DNA of 64,000 nt. Source: Psychrosphaera aestuarii. GTDB lineage: Bacteria; Pseudomonadota; Gammaproteobacteria; Enterobacterales; Alteromonadaceae. Below, one piece after another: positions 30,022 to 43,994 of this stretch. Location of the stretch: the NCBI RefSeq assembly GCF_017948405.1, contig NZ_CP072844.1, forward strand, positions 62,001 to 126,000. Direction: 5' to 3'. A model generated the notes under the pieces. It was not told the origin of the DNA and did no database searches. It saw only the letters and a list, made by a program, of their open reading frames with translations. The first letter of the stretch is position 1, and each line of letters starts with the position of its first letter. The translations under genes and the position numbers were made by a program.

Positions 30022-31206
30022 TTACGCTACGATTGATGCTACAACACCAGCACCAACTGTACGGCCACCTTCACGGATTGCGAAACGTAGACCTTCGTCC
30101 ATCGCGATTGGTGCGATTAGCTCAACAACCATCTTGATGTTATCACCAGGCATTACCATTTCTACGCCTTCTGGAAGCTCAACTGCACCAGTTACGTCAG
30201 TTGTACGGAAGTAGAACTGTGGACGGTAACCTTTGAAGAATGGAGTATGACGACCACCTTCTTCTTTTGATAAAACGTATACTTCTGATTCGAACTTAGT
30301 GTGCGGCTGGATTGAACCAGGCTTCGCTAGTACTTGACCACGTTCAACTTCATCACGCTTAGTACCACGTAACAATGCACCAATGTTCTCACCTGCACGA
30401 CCTTCGTCTAGAAGCTTACGGAACATTTCAACACCTGTACATGTTGTAGTCGTTGTATCTTTGATACCAACGATTTCTACTGAGTCACCTGTGTTAATGA
30501 TACCTTGCTCAACACGACCTGTTACTACTGTACCACGACCTGAGATTGAGAATACGTCTTCGATAGGCATGATGAATGGCTTATCGATGTCACGCTCTGG
30601 CTCTGGAATGTAAGTATCTAGTGCTTCTGCTAGTTCGATGATCTTCGCTTCCCACTCTGCTTCGCCTTCAAGAGCTTTAAGAGCTGAACCAGCGATTAGT
30701 GGAAGGTCGTCACCAGGGAATTCGTATTCTGAAAGAAGTTCACGAACTTCCATTTCTACTAATTCTAGTAACTCTTCGTCATCAACCATGTCACATTTGT
30801 TCATGAATACGATGATGTAAGGTACACCAACCTGACGTGAAAGTAGGATGTGCTCACGTGTTTGAGGCATTGGGCCGTCAGTTGCAGCAACAACTAAGAT
30901 CGCGCCGTCCATCTGTGCAGCACCAGTGATCATGTTTTTAACATAATCGGCGTGTCCTGGACAGTCTACGTGTGCGTAGTGACGAGTTGGAGTGTCATAC
31001 TCGATGTGAGAAGTATTGATTGTAATACCACGCTCACGCTCTTCTGGAGCATTATCGATTTGTGCGAAATCTCTAACGTCACCACCGTATGTCTTAGAAA
31101 GTACTGCAGAGATTGCAGCTGTTAAAGTTGTTTTACCGTGGTCAACGTGACCGATTGTACCAACGTTAACGTGCGGTTTAGTACGTTCAAACTTTTCTCT
31201 TGCCAT
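30022..31206 (-). CDS. tufB: Elongation factor Tu, copy B
   Basis: 394 residues, identical in protein to tufA at 8563-9747. GTPase motifs [13 protein letters not shown] and NKCD are all intact. It is the last gene of a tRNA-Thr-Tyr-Gly-Thr-tufB operon, the same order as thrU-tyrU-glyT-thrT-tufB in E. coli. Sequence identity with the other copy stops 3 nt upstream of the ATG, where the leader differs (TTTTAAG in tufA against TTTCAG in this copy). Confidence 0.98.
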   Translation of the reverse strand: MAREKFERTKPHVNVGTIGHVDHGKTTLTAAISAVLSKTYGGDVRDFAQIDNAPEERERGITINTSHIEYDTPTRHYAHVDCPGHADYVKNMITGAAQMDGAILVVAATDGPMPQTREHILLSRQVGVPYIIVFMNKCDMVDDEELLELVEMEVRELLSEYEFPGDDLPLIAGSALKALEGEAEWEAKIIELAEALDTYIPEPERDIDKPFIMPIEDVFSISGRGTVVTGRVEQGIINTGDSVEIVGIKDTTTTTCTGVEMFRKLLDEGRAGENIGALLRGTKRDEVERGQVLAKPGSIQPHTKFESEVYVLSKEEGGRHTPFFKGYRPQFYFRTTDVTGAVELPEGVEMVMPGDNIKMVVELIAPIAMDEGLRFAIREGGRTVGAGVVASIVA

Positions 31207-31290
31207 TTTCAGACCTATTTCAGTTTTATTAAAGTAATACGCTATAAGCGTGGTTTATAAATTTGAAAGTTTGGGCGAGAAATTTTTAGA

Positions 31291-31366
31291 TGGTGCTGAT
31301 AGGCAGATTTGAACTGCCGACCTCACCCTTACCAAGGGTGCGCTCTACCAACTGAGCTATATCAGC
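31291..31366 (-). tRNA. tRNA-Thr (GGT anticodon)
   Basis: 76-nt cloverleaf with encoded CCA and anticodon loop CTTGGTAAG, nearly identical to E. coli thrT. It is the last tRNA before tufB. Confidence 0.97.
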
Positions 31367-31376
31367 AAAAAATACT

Positions 31377-31450
31377 TGGAGCGGACGGCGGGAATCGAAC
31401 CCGCGTTATTAGCTTGGAAGGCTAGAGTAATACCATTATACGACGTCCGC
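31377..31450 (-). tRNA. tRNA-Gly (TCC anticodon)
   Basis: 74-nt cloverleaf with encoded CCA, acceptor GCGGACG and anticodon loop CTTCCAA, corresponding to glyT. Confidence 0.97.
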
Positions 31451-31535
31451 TTTGTTCAATTTCTCGCACAAAGCACAAAAGGTCGCGAGCCGACCTTATT
31501 TATATCAAAATAATAATCTTGATATGAGAATGAGA

Positions 31536-31620
31536 TGGTGGAGGGAGGTGGATTCGAACCACCGAAGGTAGAACCGTCAGATTTACAGTCTGATCCCTTT
31601 GGCCACTCGGGAACCCCTCC
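31536..31620 (-). tRNA. tRNA-Tyr (GTA anticodon)
   Basis: 85-nt class II tRNA with a long variable arm, encoded CCA and anticodon loop CTGTAAA, corresponding to tyrU. Confidence 0.97.
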
Positions 31621-31633
31621 ACACTTTATTTGA

Positions 31634-31709
<76 letters not shown>

Positions 31710-31728
31710 ACTGCATCAAGTGGTGCGA

Positions 31729-31757
31729 ATTCTATGGTATGAGTTTTGATTGTGCAA
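31729..31757 (-). promoter_or_regulatory. Promoter of the tRNA-tufB operon
   Basis: TAGAAT -10 (31729-31734), 17-nt spacer and a weak TTGCAC -35 (31752-31757) with long A-tracts immediately upstream that resemble an UP element. It lies 20 nt before the first tRNA. Confidence 0.65.
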
Positions 31758-31855
31758 GCATAAAACGTCTTTTTTTTGTTTTTTTTGTTTGTTTGGTGAT
31801 GTTTTAAACAAATAAAACCAAGGTCGGTTAATTAACAATCGCAATTATGATTGTA

Positions 31856-32563
31856 TTAAGAAAATAACGACAAACCCTCAAATATAAGAAATTTATTTTC
31901 GACATAATCACACGTTAATAAACGAGCAATTTTTCCTCTATCACCCCCGGTTAATACAATTAATATATTGTTTTTCTCGTTATCGCTTAACTGACGTCTG
32001 ATTTCCTCTCTTGCTTTGTCAATTGTACCAACGAGACTAAATAGACATCCATTCAATAAAGCAGAAGGTGTGTCTGTACCAATTCGTTCATCGTCTATGT
32101 TGTTATTTACAAAAACTAAGGGTGCTCGTTCTACGATTGAGTTTTTCATTAACGTCAATCCTGGTGTAATCCATCCGCCTATATGAGTTTTATTTGGCAA
32201 AACAAAATCTATAGTCATAGCAGTACCACTATCAACTACGATTAAAGGTCTATTGGGATAACTTATTGTTGCGGCGAGTACACCTAACCAGCGATCTATC
32301 CCTAGGTGTTTAACGTTCTTATATCCACACGTGACGCCAAAACTTATAGGTTCGACCTTAGGAAATATGACTGGAACATCGTATTCTTTTGCTTTAGATT
32401 CGACGTCTATAAACAAACTGTATTCTTTTACTTTTGCTATGACAATAACGTCAGCATCTTTGATTAGTGACATAAATGATGATTGAGGTAACTCACTACA
32501 TCGGTGGTTCTCGAATTTAGCAAACTTAATGTTGGTATTGCCGGCGTCTATAAGTAACTTCAC
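31856..32563 (-). CDS. coaX: Type III pantothenate kinase
   Basis: 235-residue ASKHA-fold kinase making 4'-phosphopantothenate, the first step of coenzyme A synthesis. Motifs: DAGNTNIKFA near the N-terminus (phosphate binding), LGIDRWLG (pantothenate binding) and VVDSGTAMTID. The start is a GTG overlapping the birA stop by one base (TAGTG), with AAGGAAAG upstream, so it is coupled to birA. The order murB-birA-coaX upstream of the tRNA-tufB unit is common in Alteromonadales and relatives. Confidence 0.95.
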   Translation of the reverse strand: MKLLIDAGNTNIKFAKFENHRCSELPQSSFMSLIKDADVIVIAKVKEYSLFIDVESKAKEYDVPVIFPKVEPISFGVTCGYKNVKHLGIDRWLGVLAATISYPNRPLIVVDSGTAMTIDFVLPNKTHIGGWITPGLTLMKNSIVERAPLVFVNNNIDDERIGTDTPSALLNGCLFSLVGTIDKAREEIRRQLSDNEKNNILIVLTGGDRGKIARLLTCDYVENKFLIFEGLSLFS

Positions 32564-33543
32564 TATCTAGCTTTCCTTAAACTTAATTCACCGCCATAAG
32601 CTTTAAATATTCGCTTCGTCAATTCATCTTCTAACATTAGTGAACCCGTATCATCTATACCTAAGCACTTACCCTGCTTTTGTTCCTTTCCACTAGACAA
32701 GGTAACAAGTAACCCTTCGTATGCGTTCATTTCGTTCCATACCGAATACAACGTTTCTAATCTGTTTTGCTTAAATGTAATCATTATTTTATCGATTTCC
32801 CGCAAAAGCCGTGCGACAAATTCATTTCTGTCGATATTAGAATTGGTGTTGCTCTTAACATCTGTCCAGGGTTGATCTATCTCGATATTATTTGGCATAT
32901 TGATATTTACACCTATACCGATAACTAAATGGCAAAGGCCATCGCTTTGACCTTCTGCCTCTACTAATACGCCTGCTACTTTTTTATCGTTTATTAGTAC
33001 ATCATTTGGCCACTTTAACTTTGCCGTACCTTCAATAAACTGATTAATACAATTACTAACAGCGATACCAAGCGCTAAACTTAATCCAGCGGCTTCAGAT
33101 AGGCCGTCCTGTGATTGATAGTAACGAGACAAATAGACATGACTACCATAAGGACTTGCCCACTCTCGGCCTCGCCGTCCCCTTCCATGTGTTTGACACT
33201 CTGATATAACGGTATAACCGTCGCTGACTTCGTTAGTCTCACGTAACATTCGAATTAGATGTGCATTGGTTGAATCTATAACGTGATGCAAAGTAATAGT
33301 AGAGTTATGCCGATATAAATGACGAATTTTTTCTTCATTTAATAGCGAGAGCGGTTCTGCAAGTCGATAGCCTTTTCCTTTTACGGAGAAGACTTCTAAG
33401 CCTAATGTATTAATCCCCTTTATATGCTTCGCCACCGCTGTACGGGAAAGATTTAGTAACTCTGCTAATGCTTGCCCTGAGACGAATTGTCCTCTGGAAA
33501 GTTCTTTAATAATTATTAGCTTCGCATCGGTCTCAGCTCGCAT
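32563..33543 (-). CDS. birA: Bifunctional biotin-protein ligase / biotin operon repressor
   Basis: 326-residue BirA. An N-terminal helix-turn-helix (GQALAELLNLSRTAVAKHI) gives DNA-binding repression of biotin genes. The biotin-binding loop GRGRRGREWASP and catalytic KWPNDV with KKVAGVLVE follow, then a C-terminal SH3-like domain. It biotinylates the acetyl-CoA carboxylase carrier protein. It overlaps murB by 11 nt, indicating an operon. Confidence 0.96.
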   Translation of the reverse strand: MRAETDAKLIIIKELSRGQFVSGQALAELLNLSRTAVAKHIKGINTLGLEVFSVKGKGYRLAEPLSLLNEEKIRHLYRHNSTITLHHVIDSTNAHLIRMLRETNEVSDGYTVISECQTHGRGRRGREWASPYGSHVYLSRYYQSQDGLSEAAGLSLALGIAVSNCINQFIEGTAKLKWPNDVLINDKKVAGVLVEAEGQSDGLCHLVIGIGVNINMPNNIEIDQPWTDVKSNTNSNIDRNEFVARLLREIDKIMITFKQNRLETLYSVWNEMNAYEGLLVTLSSGKEQKQGKCLGIDDTGSLMLEDELTKRIFKAYGGELSLRKAR

Positions 33544-34552
33544 AGTAATCTGCCAAGGTAACTTCTTTGTCTTTATTAAAAAAACGAACTTCTGGTTCTA
33601 GTTTAATCCCGAAGGTCGAATAGACCGTATCAATGATTTTATTAGCCGCTAACACGACATCTTGCCCTTGCGCTTCGCCGTTGTGGTTCGTTAGTACTAA
33701 CGCTTGTTTTGGGTTTACTCTTACGTTCCCGAATTCTTTTCCTTTTAGCCCAGCTTTATCAATTAGCCAACCAGCCGCAATTTTAAATGTTCCATCTTTC
33801 AGCGGATATGAAGGTAATGAAGGAAATAGTTCAGTAACTCGATTAAGTTCTAACTTAGTAATAATTGGGTTTTTAAAAAAACTACCAGCATTTCCAATAA
33901 TCATTGGATCGGGAAGTTTGGAATTTCTTATACTACATACTTCGTTAAAAATACTTATCGGTGTTGGGCATTCTAAGTTTTTTAATTCACCATATTCTAA
34001 AACTGGACTCCATTCCTTAGGAAGCTTAAATCTCACTGTTAAGATAATGCTATTAGTCGCCAGCTCATGTTTAAAAATGCTATCTCTATACCCAAAGTTA
34101 CACTCTAGGTTAGTAAGTGAATTTATTTCGCCTGATACTAGGTCAATGTAAACGACTGAATCTATGAATTGGTTAACCTCAACTCCATAAGCTCCAATAT
34201 TTTGTATCGGAGCGGCACCAACAGTGCCTGGTATTAAAGCAAGATTTTCTAATCCATATACTTCGTTTTCTAACGACCAACTCACCAAACTATGCCAGTT
34301 TTCACCCGAGTTTACGTCGATATAATAAAAATCATTGTCTTCAAATAAAGTCTTTCCTAAATACTCGTTTACATAAAGCGGTATAGCTAGGTTTTCTAAA
34401 AATAGAGTATTGCTCCCTGAGCCTACTAGCACGAAATCTTTATTTAGTATCTGTCCCACTAAAGCTTTAAAGTCATCTTCTGATGTGATTTTAACTACAT
34501 CATTAGCGTAATGATTTAATTGAAAAGTATGAAACTGCTTTAATGAATTCAA
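33533..34552 (-). CDS. murB: UDP-N-acetylenolpyruvoylglucosamine reductase
   Basis: 339-residue FAD enzyme reducing UDP-GlcNAc-enolpyruvate to UDP-MurNAc for peptidoglycan. Recognisable: VGSGSNTLF (FAD), ALIPGTVGAAPIQNIGAYG, IGNAGSFFKNP with the active-site Ser, and LEPEVRFF with the C-terminal acid. The only plausible start is TTG, with a weak ribosome-binding site, since the family start (NSLKQFHTF) begins directly after it. It is the first gene of murB-birA-coaX. Confidence 0.95.
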   Translation of the reverse strand: MNSLKQFHTFQLNHYANDVVKITSEDDFKALVGQILNKDFVLVGSGSNTLFLENLAIPLYVNEYLGKTLFEDNDFYYIDVNSGENWHSLVSWSLENEVYGLENLALIPGTVGAAPIQNIGAYGVEVNQFIDSVVYIDLVSGEINSLTNLECNFGYRDSIFKHELATNSIILTVRFKLPKEWSPVLEYGELKNLECPTPISIFNEVCSIRNSKLPDPMIIGNAGSFFKNPIITKLELNRVTELFPSLPSYPLKDGTFKIAAGWLIDKAGLKGKEFGNVRVNPKQALVLTNHNGEAQGQDVVLAANKIIDTVYSTFGIKLEPEVRFFNKDKEVTLADYYAS

Positions 34553-34858
34553 TTTAAGGGACCAAAGTGATTAATATGAGTGTAATTTAACATTAACACA
34601 GCATTTACTCACTACTGCTAATAAGAAATTTCTATAGGTGCAAAGTATACGATAGTCTCACTGTAAAAATTTAGCAGAGATAGTATGAAACGCTTCGACA
34701 AAACATTAATACTCAAGAGCCGTGCATGCATGGATGCAGGAGTTAGAGCAACGCAGGAGCAGTTGCCGAGAGCGACGAAGTAGCGAGCCGTGATGGTTGG
34801 GTATAAATCGGAGGCAATAAAAAACCCCTCGCACATAGTGCAAGGGGTTAGTATGGGA
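34553..34858. other. Spacer between murB and 5S rRNA, with a candidate interspersed repeat
   Basis: 306 nt without a credible gene. It holds the rrn terminator (34820-34850) and, at about 34715-34800, a purine-rich block beginning and ending with GAGCCGTG and containing two related GCAGGAG units. Its composition is unlike the AT-rich surroundings. The rest is AT-rich and shows nothing recognisable. Confidence 0.5.
34820..34850 (-). terminator. Terminator of the rRNA operon
   Basis: On the minus strand AACCCCTTGCA pairs with TGCGAGGGGTT and is followed by six T, about 9 nt after the 5S gene. Confidence 0.88.
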
Positions 34859-34975
34859 GCCTGGCGGTGAGCTACTCTCGCATAGCAAATGCTACACTAC
34901 CATCGCCGCAGCTGCGTTTCACTTCTGAGTTCGAAATGGAGTCAGGTGGTTCCACAGCGCTATTGCCACCAGGCA
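34859..34975 (-). rRNA. rrf: 5S ribosomal RNA
   Basis: About 117 nt with complementary ends (TGCCTGGTGGC / GCCGCCAGGC-like) and the conserved internal CCATTTCGAACTCAGAAGTG segment. It is the last gene of the rRNA operon; ends are estimated to within a few bases. Confidence 0.95.
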
Positions 34976-35094
34976 AAGCTGTTTGTAATCGATGTTATAA
35001 AAACACCGCTTACGTAAATTGTCTTAACAATCAGAAAGCTGGATATTCAACCAAAATAATTTTGAGTCTCTGTAGGAGAACACTTAAGCGTTGT

Positions 35095-37975
<2,881 letters not shown>

Positions 37976-38276
37976 ATACAACCTTAAATGCTCTCGCAAA
38001 TTCAGTCGCAGTTTATGTGTCATATTTATTGGTTACTTGGTTTGTATAAGACCAAGAACCTGACATAAATAACGCTTGAGTTTTCTCTTACAGTGATAAT
38101 CAAAATTATTTTTTTAGTTGTTGAATAACAAATAAATAAACAATAATGTTTACCTTATTTTTTTATCAGCTTTCCAAATTGTTAAAGAGCATGAGTTTAT
38201 AAAAAACTCTAAACGATGCACACTCACTACAATGTGTATGGTTTAGGGTTTTGAATCGAGAAACTGAGTGTCAGTA
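37976..38276 (-). other. 16S-23S spacer, 23S-proximal part
   Basis: 301 nt of AT-rich processing spacer. It holds a perfect boxA at 38180-38191 and sequences flanking 23S that should form the RNase III processing stem. No gene is seen. Confidence 0.7.
38180..38191 (-). promoter_or_regulatory. boxA antitermination element in the rrn spacer
   Basis: Minus-strand TGCTCTTTAACA, identical to the E. coli rrn boxA core that loads NusB-S10 for antitermination. Confidence 0.85.
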
Positions 38277-38352
38277 TGGTGGAGCTACGCGGGATCGAAC
38301 CGCGGACCTCTTGAATGCAAATCAAGCGCTCTCCCAGCTGAGCTATAGCCCC
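38277..38352 (-). tRNA. tRNA-Ala (TGC anticodon)
   Basis: 76-nt cloverleaf with encoded CCA, acceptor GGGGCTA and anticodon loop TTGCAAA, the second spacer tRNA of the rRNA operon. Confidence 0.97.
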
Positions 38353-38396
38353 ATACTGAAGTCACGTCATTAAAACGTTGGTCCAAATCGAAGATT

Positions 38397-38473
<77 letters not shown>

Positions 38474-38581
38474 ATCGTTTATGCTACAAACTCTCGAATG
38501 CAGCTAACAGCTTGCAGCTTTCTCGCTCATTATTCGTAATTAATTATTTGTGTGAACACTCTGAAGGTGTAACTTCGTTTA

Positions 38582-40116
<1,535 letters not shown>

Positions 40117-40268
40117 AAGTTTAATCGCTACCCATTGAATTCTGTTCAAATAAATTTCGTTCAGACACTCAATTGATAGTTACAAGTACTAAGCTGCCTT
40201 CCGAAGAAGAACCTTAGTGTGTTTGTTACTACTCATCGGAGTGCCCACACAAATAATTAATTACAAAT

Positions 40269-40280
40269 TGTTAAAGAACG
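40269..40280 (-). promoter_or_regulatory. boxA element in the rrn leader
   Basis: Minus-strand CGTTCTTTAACA followed by ATTTG, close to the E. coli leader boxA TGCTCTTTAACAATTT. Confidence 0.75.
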
Positions 40281-40330
40281 TTCAGAGCCTTTCTGCTCTT
40301 GGTCGAGACCTTGTCTCAACCGGGATGCGC

Positions 40331-40358
40331 ATTCTACACTTCCCTAATTCGTTGTCAA
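40331..40358 (-). promoter_or_regulatory. rrn promoter P2
   Basis: Perfect TTGACA -35 (40353-40358), 16-nt spacer, TAGAAT -10 (40331-40336) and a GCGC discriminator. It is the 16S-proximal of two tandem promoters. Confidence 0.8.
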
Positions 40359-40477
40359 CGTTTTTATCAAATCTTTTTCATTATGTTGAAGAAGTTTTCT
40401 AAACCGTTTTGAGTCAAATCAAACCACCTTTACTTAACGTTTCAAGCCGTTTGATGTCTCCCTGACAACGAGGACGC

Positions 40478-40505
40478 ATTATAGAGATCTAATTCCGTTG
40501 CGCAA
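40478..40505 (-). promoter_or_regulatory. rrn promoter P1
   Basis: TTGCGC -35 (40500-40505), 16-nt spacer, perfect TATAAT -10 (40478-40483) and a GCG discriminator. An A/T-rich UP-like element (TTTTTTGAAAAAAG) sits directly upstream of the -35. Confidence 0.8.
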
Positions 40506-40660
40506 GTGCTTTTTTCAAAAAACTTACTTTTTTATGTTGTTAGTCCAAATAAGAAGCTAAACGTATCGTTTTTATACTATAAGTCGCTAAAACTGACTAA
40601 AAAAAACGCCTTTAAACTTAAATATTTCCAAAACATACCTATTACCTTTGGGGACCTTGC

Positions 40661-40826
40661 TAAGTAGATAAGTAGATAAGTAGATAAGTAGATAAGTAGA
40701 TAAGTAGATAAGTAGATAAGTAGATAAGTAGATAAGTAGATAAGTAGATAAGTAGATAAGTAGATAAGTAGATAAGTAGATAAGTAGATAAGTAGATAAG
40801 TAGATAAGTAGATAAGTAGATAAGTA
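40661..40826. repeat. Tandem octamer array (TAAGTAGA)20
   Basis: Twenty consecutive perfect TAAGTAGA units (40661-40820) plus a partial unit. It lies between the alpha-operon terminator and the upstream edge of rrn P1, about 155 nt from the P1 -35. There are no spacers, so it is not a CRISPR array. Confidence 0.97.
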
Positions 40827-40863
40827 TAATTTTAGAGTTTTATCGTTTACAACCCATAAAGGT

Positions 40864-40891
40864 AAAAAAGCCGGGAAAACCCGGCTTTTTT
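40864..40891 (-). terminator. Terminator of the alpha ribosomal protein operon
   Basis: Perfect stem AAAAAAGCCGGG / CCCGGCTTTTTT with a short loop, 3 nt after the rplQ stop. Confidence 0.93.
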
Positions 40892-40893
40892 AT

Positions 40894-41295
40894 TTACTCT
40901 TCAGTAGCTTCAACTACTTCAGCATCTGCATCAAGTTCTGGTCTATCAACCAGTTCAATGTACGCCATTGGTGCTTTATCACCAGTACGGTATCCACACT
41001 TGATAATACGAGTGTATCCACCAGGACGTTCATTGTAACGTTGACCCAAGTCAGTAAATAATTTACCAACTACTTCAGCATCTCTCGTACGAGCAAATGC
41101 TAAACGACGATTTGCTACGCTGTCAGATTTAGCCATTGTGATCAATGGTTCAATAACACGACGTAATTCTTTCGCTTTAGGCAACGTTGTCTTGATGATT
41201 TCATGCTTCACCAATGAACCCGCCATATTACGGAACATCGCTTGACGATGACTGCTGTTGCGGTTTAATTGACGACCACTCTTACGATGGCGCAT
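40894..41295 (-). CDS. rplQ: 50S ribosomal protein L17
   Basis: 133 residues opening [20 protein letters not shown]. It lies near the exit tunnel of the 50S subunit. The C-terminus carries a short acidic tail ([12 protein letters not shown]) beyond the E. coli length. It is the last gene of the alpha operon, followed by a strong terminator. Confidence 0.98.
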   Translation of the reverse strand: MRHRKSGRQLNRNSSHRQAMFRNMAGSLVKHEIIKTTLPKAKELRRVIEPLITMAKSDSVANRRLAFARTRDAEVVGKLFTDLGQRYNERPGGYTRIIKCGYRTGDKAPMAYIELVDRPELDADAEVVEATEE

Positions 41296-41328
41296 GAGCT
41301 TTTCCTTCTAACTAATTCGTTTAAAAAT

Positions 41329-42321
41329 TTAGTCGTTATCTAACAGACTAGCCGGTGGCCAGTTCTCTAAGCGCATGCCTAGAGATAAACCACGAGACGC
41401 TAAAACGTCTTTGATTTCTGTTAGAGACTTCTTACCAAGGTTAGGAGTTTTTAATAACTCAACCTCAGTTCGCTGTACTAAATCACCGATATATTGTACT
41501 TGTTCAGCTTTCAAACAGTTAGCTGAACGAACAGTCAATTCTAGATCGTCTACTGGACGTAATAGAATTGGATCAAATTCTGGCTTCTCTTCTTCTTGAG
41601 CTACTTCAGTAACGTCACGTAAGTCTACGAACGCTTCTAACTGTTCTGCAAGAATAGTAGAAGAACGACGAATTGCTTCTTCAGGATCTAAAGTGCCATT
41701 CGTTTCCATATCAATGATCAATTTGTCTAGATCAGTACGTTGTTCAACACGAGCACTTTCAACATTGTAAGCGATACGCTCAACAGGGCTGAAAGAAGCA
41801 TCAAGTAACAAGCGACCGATTGGACGATCTTCTTCGTCTGAGGACACACGCGCAGAAGCAGGAACATAACCACGGCCACGCTGCACGTTTACACGCATAG
41901 AAATTTCAGAGTTCGCACTCGTTAAATTACAAATAACGTGCTCAGGGTTGATGATTTCTACATCACCATCGTGCTGAAAATCAGCAGCTGTAACAGGGCC
42001 AACACCTGACTTACTTAAAGTCAAAGTTACTTCGTCCTTTCCCTCTACGCGAACTGCTAAACCTTTCAGGTTTAACAAGATTTCAATCACATCTTCCTGT
42101 ACACCTTCTTTTGCACTGTATTCGTGCTGCACACCGTCGATTTCTACTTCGGTCACGGCACATCCAGGCATAGACGACAACAAGATTCTGCGTAACGCAT
42201 TACCAAGAGTATGGCCGAAACCACGCTCTAACGGCTCAAGCGTTACTTTAGCTCGAGTTGCACTAACTTGTTCAATATCTACAAGCCTAGGCTTAAGGAA
42301 TTCAGTTACAGACCCCTGCAT
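41329..42321 (-). CDS. rpoA: RNA polymerase subunit alpha
   Basis: 330 residues. The N-terminal domain (about 1-235) dimerises and assembles beta/beta'. A linker of about 15 residues is followed by the C-terminal domain, with the UP-element and activator-contact helix [12 protein letters not shown] containing the equivalent of Arg265, and the helix-hairpin-helix [14 protein letters not shown]. It lies between rpsD and rplQ as in E. coli. Confidence 0.98.
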   Translation of the reverse strand: MQGSVTEFLKPRLVDIEQVSATRAKVTLEPLERGFGHTLGNALRRILLSSMPGCAVTEVEIDGVQHEYSAKEGVQEDVIEILLNLKGLAVRVEGKDEVTLTLSKSGVGPVTAADFQHDGDVEIINPEHVICNLTSANSEISMRVNVQRGRGYVPASARVSSDEEDRPIGRLLLDASFSPVERIAYNVESARVEQRTDLDKLIIDMETNGTLDPEEAIRRSSTILAEQLEAFVDLRDVTEVAQEEEKPEFDPILLRPVDDLELTVRSANCLKAEQVQYIGDLVQRTEVELLKTPNLGKKSLTEIKDVLASRGLSLGMRLENWPPASLLDND

Positions 42322-42345
42322 TTTATATCCTCTTATGTTTCAACT

Positions 42346-42966
42346 TTACTTAGAGTAAAGTTCAACAATTAACTGTTCGTTAATCTCTGTAGACAACTCA
42401 GAGCGTTCAGGGTGTGATTTGTATACACCTGTCATCGCTTTCGCATCTACGTCAATCCAAGTCGGTTTTTCACGTTGTTCAGCTAACTCAAGAGCAGCAA
42501 CAATACGACCTTGCTTTTTCGATTTTTCACGAACAGCAACAACGTCTTCTGCAGACACTTTGTAGGAAGGAATGTTCACTACGCTACCGTTAACAACAAT
42601 TGACTTGTGGCTAACTAGCTGACGAGCTTCCGCACGAGTACTCGCGTAACCCATACGATAAACAACGTTATCTAAACGGCTTTCTAAAAGTTGTAATAGG
42701 TTCTCACCAGTATTACCTTTAAGACGTGCCGCCTCTTTATAATAGTTACGGAATTGTTTTTCTAAAACACCGTAAATACGACGTACTTTTTGTTTTTCAC
42801 GAAGCTGCAAACCGTAGTCAGACAAACGTGGCTTACGCGCACCGTGCTGACCTGGAGCAGTATCGATTTTACATTTAGTCTCTATAGCACGTACGCCACT
42901 CTTAAGGAACAAATCTGTTCCTTCGCGACGACTAAGCTTTAGCTTTGGACCCAAATATCTTGCCAT
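42346..42966 (-). CDS. rpsD: 30S ribosomal protein S4
   Basis: 206 residues with the S4 RNA-binding domain ([30 protein letters not shown] near residues 93-122). It is a primary 16S 5'-domain binder. In E. coli it is the translational repressor of the alpha operon via the rpsM leader, and a candidate leader is present here. The N-terminus lacks a Cys zinc cluster. Confidence 0.98.
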   Translation of the reverse strand: MARYLGPKLKLSRREGTDLFLKSGVRAIETKCKIDTAPGQHGARKPRLSDYGLQLREKQKVRRIYGVLEKQFRNYYKEAARLKGNTGENLLQLLESRLDNVVYRMGYASTRAEARQLVSHKSIVVNGSVVNIPSYKVSAEDVVAVREKSKKQGRIVAALELAEQREKPTWIDVDAKAMTGVYKSHPERSELSTEINEQLIVELYSK

Positions 42967-42988
42967 GTTCTTTCTCCACTAACAGTCG

Positions 42989-43378
42989 TTATACACGACG
43001 TTTCTTAGGCGGACGACAACCGTTATGAGGAATAGGTGTAACGTCAGTAATGTTAGTGATTTTATATCCCACTGCATTAAGAGCGCGAATCGCTGATTCA
43101 CGGCCTGGACCAGGTCCCTTAACGAATACTTCAATATTCTTCAAACCGTATTCTTTAGCTGCTTCGCCTGCGCGTTCAGCTGCTACCTGTGCAGCGAATG
43201 GTGTTGATTTACGTGAACCACGGAAACCAGAACCACCTGCAGTAGCCCAAGACAATGCATTGCCTTGACGGTCGGTTAATGTAACGATTGTGTTGTTGAA
43301 AGACGCATGGATATGAGCCATACCATCAGCAACCTGCTTTTTTACTTTCTTACGTGAACGAGTTGGAGCTTTTGCCAT
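42989..43378 (-). CDS. rpsK: 30S ribosomal protein S11
   Basis: 129 residues with [25 protein letters not shown] core and the C-terminal [18 protein letters not shown]. It is a platform protein contacting the Shine-Dalgarno helix, and lies between rpsM and rpsD. Confidence 0.98.
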   Translation of the reverse strand: MAKAPTRSRKKVKKQVADGMAHIHASFNNTIVTLTDRQGNALSWATAGGSGFRGSRKSTPFAAQVAAERAGEAAKEYGLKNIEVFVKGPGPGRESAIRALNAVGYKITNITDVTPIPHNGCRPPKKRRV

Positions 43379-43394
43379 TTCTTGCTACCTCGCC

Positions 43395-43751
43395 TTATTT
43401 AGTAATAGGTTTACGTGGACCTTTACGGGTACGCGCATTTGTTTTAGTGCGTTGACCACGTAGAGGAAGACTGCGACGATGGCGCATGCCACGGTTACAA
43501 CCTAAATCCATTAAACGTTTAATATTTAAAGTTACTTCACGGCGAAGATCACCTTCAACGGTGTACTTGCCAACTTCTTCACGTAATTTATCTAAATCTT
43601 GTTCAGATAATGTTCCGATTTTCGTATCTTCAGCGATACCAGTAGCTGCCAAAATTGCTTTTGAACGAGTTTTACCGATACCGAAAATCGCTGTTAAAGC
43701 GATAACTGAATGTTTACGATCGGAAATGTTAATGCCAGCGATACGGGCCAC
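43395..43751 (-). CDS. rpsM: 30S ribosomal protein S13
   Basis: 118 residues beginning MARIAGINI. The start is the GTG at 43749-43751, because AGGAG lies 8 nt upstream. An in-frame ATG two codons earlier directly abuts the Shine-Dalgarno and would add Met-Leu not found in the family. A GTG start is also used in E. coli, where S4 controls this ribosome-binding site. It is a head protein contacting the P-site tRNA and the 50S subunit. Confidence 0.96.
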   Translation of the reverse strand: MARIAGINISDRKHSVIALTAIFGIGKTRSKAILAATGIAEDTKIGTLSEQDLDKLREEVGKYTVEGDLRREVTLNIKRLMDLGCNRGMRHRRSLPLRGQRTKTNARTRKGPRKPITK

Positions 43752-43863
43752 TAACACATCTCCTATAGTTTTGGGTCAGTCGAAAAGCCCGTTAGGATAC
43801 TCGACCTATGACCATTTGTAAATATGGGCGAGAAAAACTTCCTCGCCCCCATCTTACGTCGTA
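43752..43863 (-). promoter_or_regulatory. Candidate alpha-operon leader (S4-regulated type)
   Basis: The 112-nt rpmJ-rpsM spacer holds a stem GGGCGAG / CTCGCCC (43826-43848) and then a region running into the GTG start. By position it matches the S4-binding pseudoknot leader of E. coli. Pseudoknot pairing was not verified. Confidence 0.5.
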
Positions 43864-43977
43864 TTAACCCTGGCGCTGTTTATGCTTAGGGTCTGTACAG
43901 ATTACACGAACAACACCTGAACGTTTAATTACTTTACAGTTACGACATATCTTCTTAACGGAAGCACGTACTTTCAT
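43864..43977 (-). CDS. rpmJ: 50S ribosomal protein L36
   Basis: 37-residue L36, [17 protein letters not shown]..., with the zinc-ribbon set CxxC, Cys and His (ICTDPKH), so it is the zinc-containing (C+) form. It lies 17 nt downstream of secY and is the last gene of the spc operon. It was read directly from the sequence because it is short. Confidence 0.97.
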   Translation of the reverse strand: MKVRASVKKICRNCKVIKRSGVVRVICTDPKHKQRQG

Positions 43978-43994
43978 TGCTTTTACTCCGCAAT

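Larger units (their letters stand above)
40117..40893. other. rrn leader/promoter region and octamer array
   Basis: 777 nt without a protein gene. From right to left it holds the alpha-operon terminator, a 20-copy octamer array, an AT-rich UP-like stretch, two tandem stable-RNA promoters, a leader boxA and the 16S processing region. Confidence 0.85.

Noticed and set aside
28078..31206. Transposon or genomic island around the second tuf gene
   Set aside because: No transposase, integrase or terminal inverted repeats are visible; homologous copying between tuf genes explains the repeat.
40661..40826. CRISPR-like periodic array
   Set aside because: The octamers are directly abutting with no spacers and there are no cas genes; it is a simple tandem repeat.
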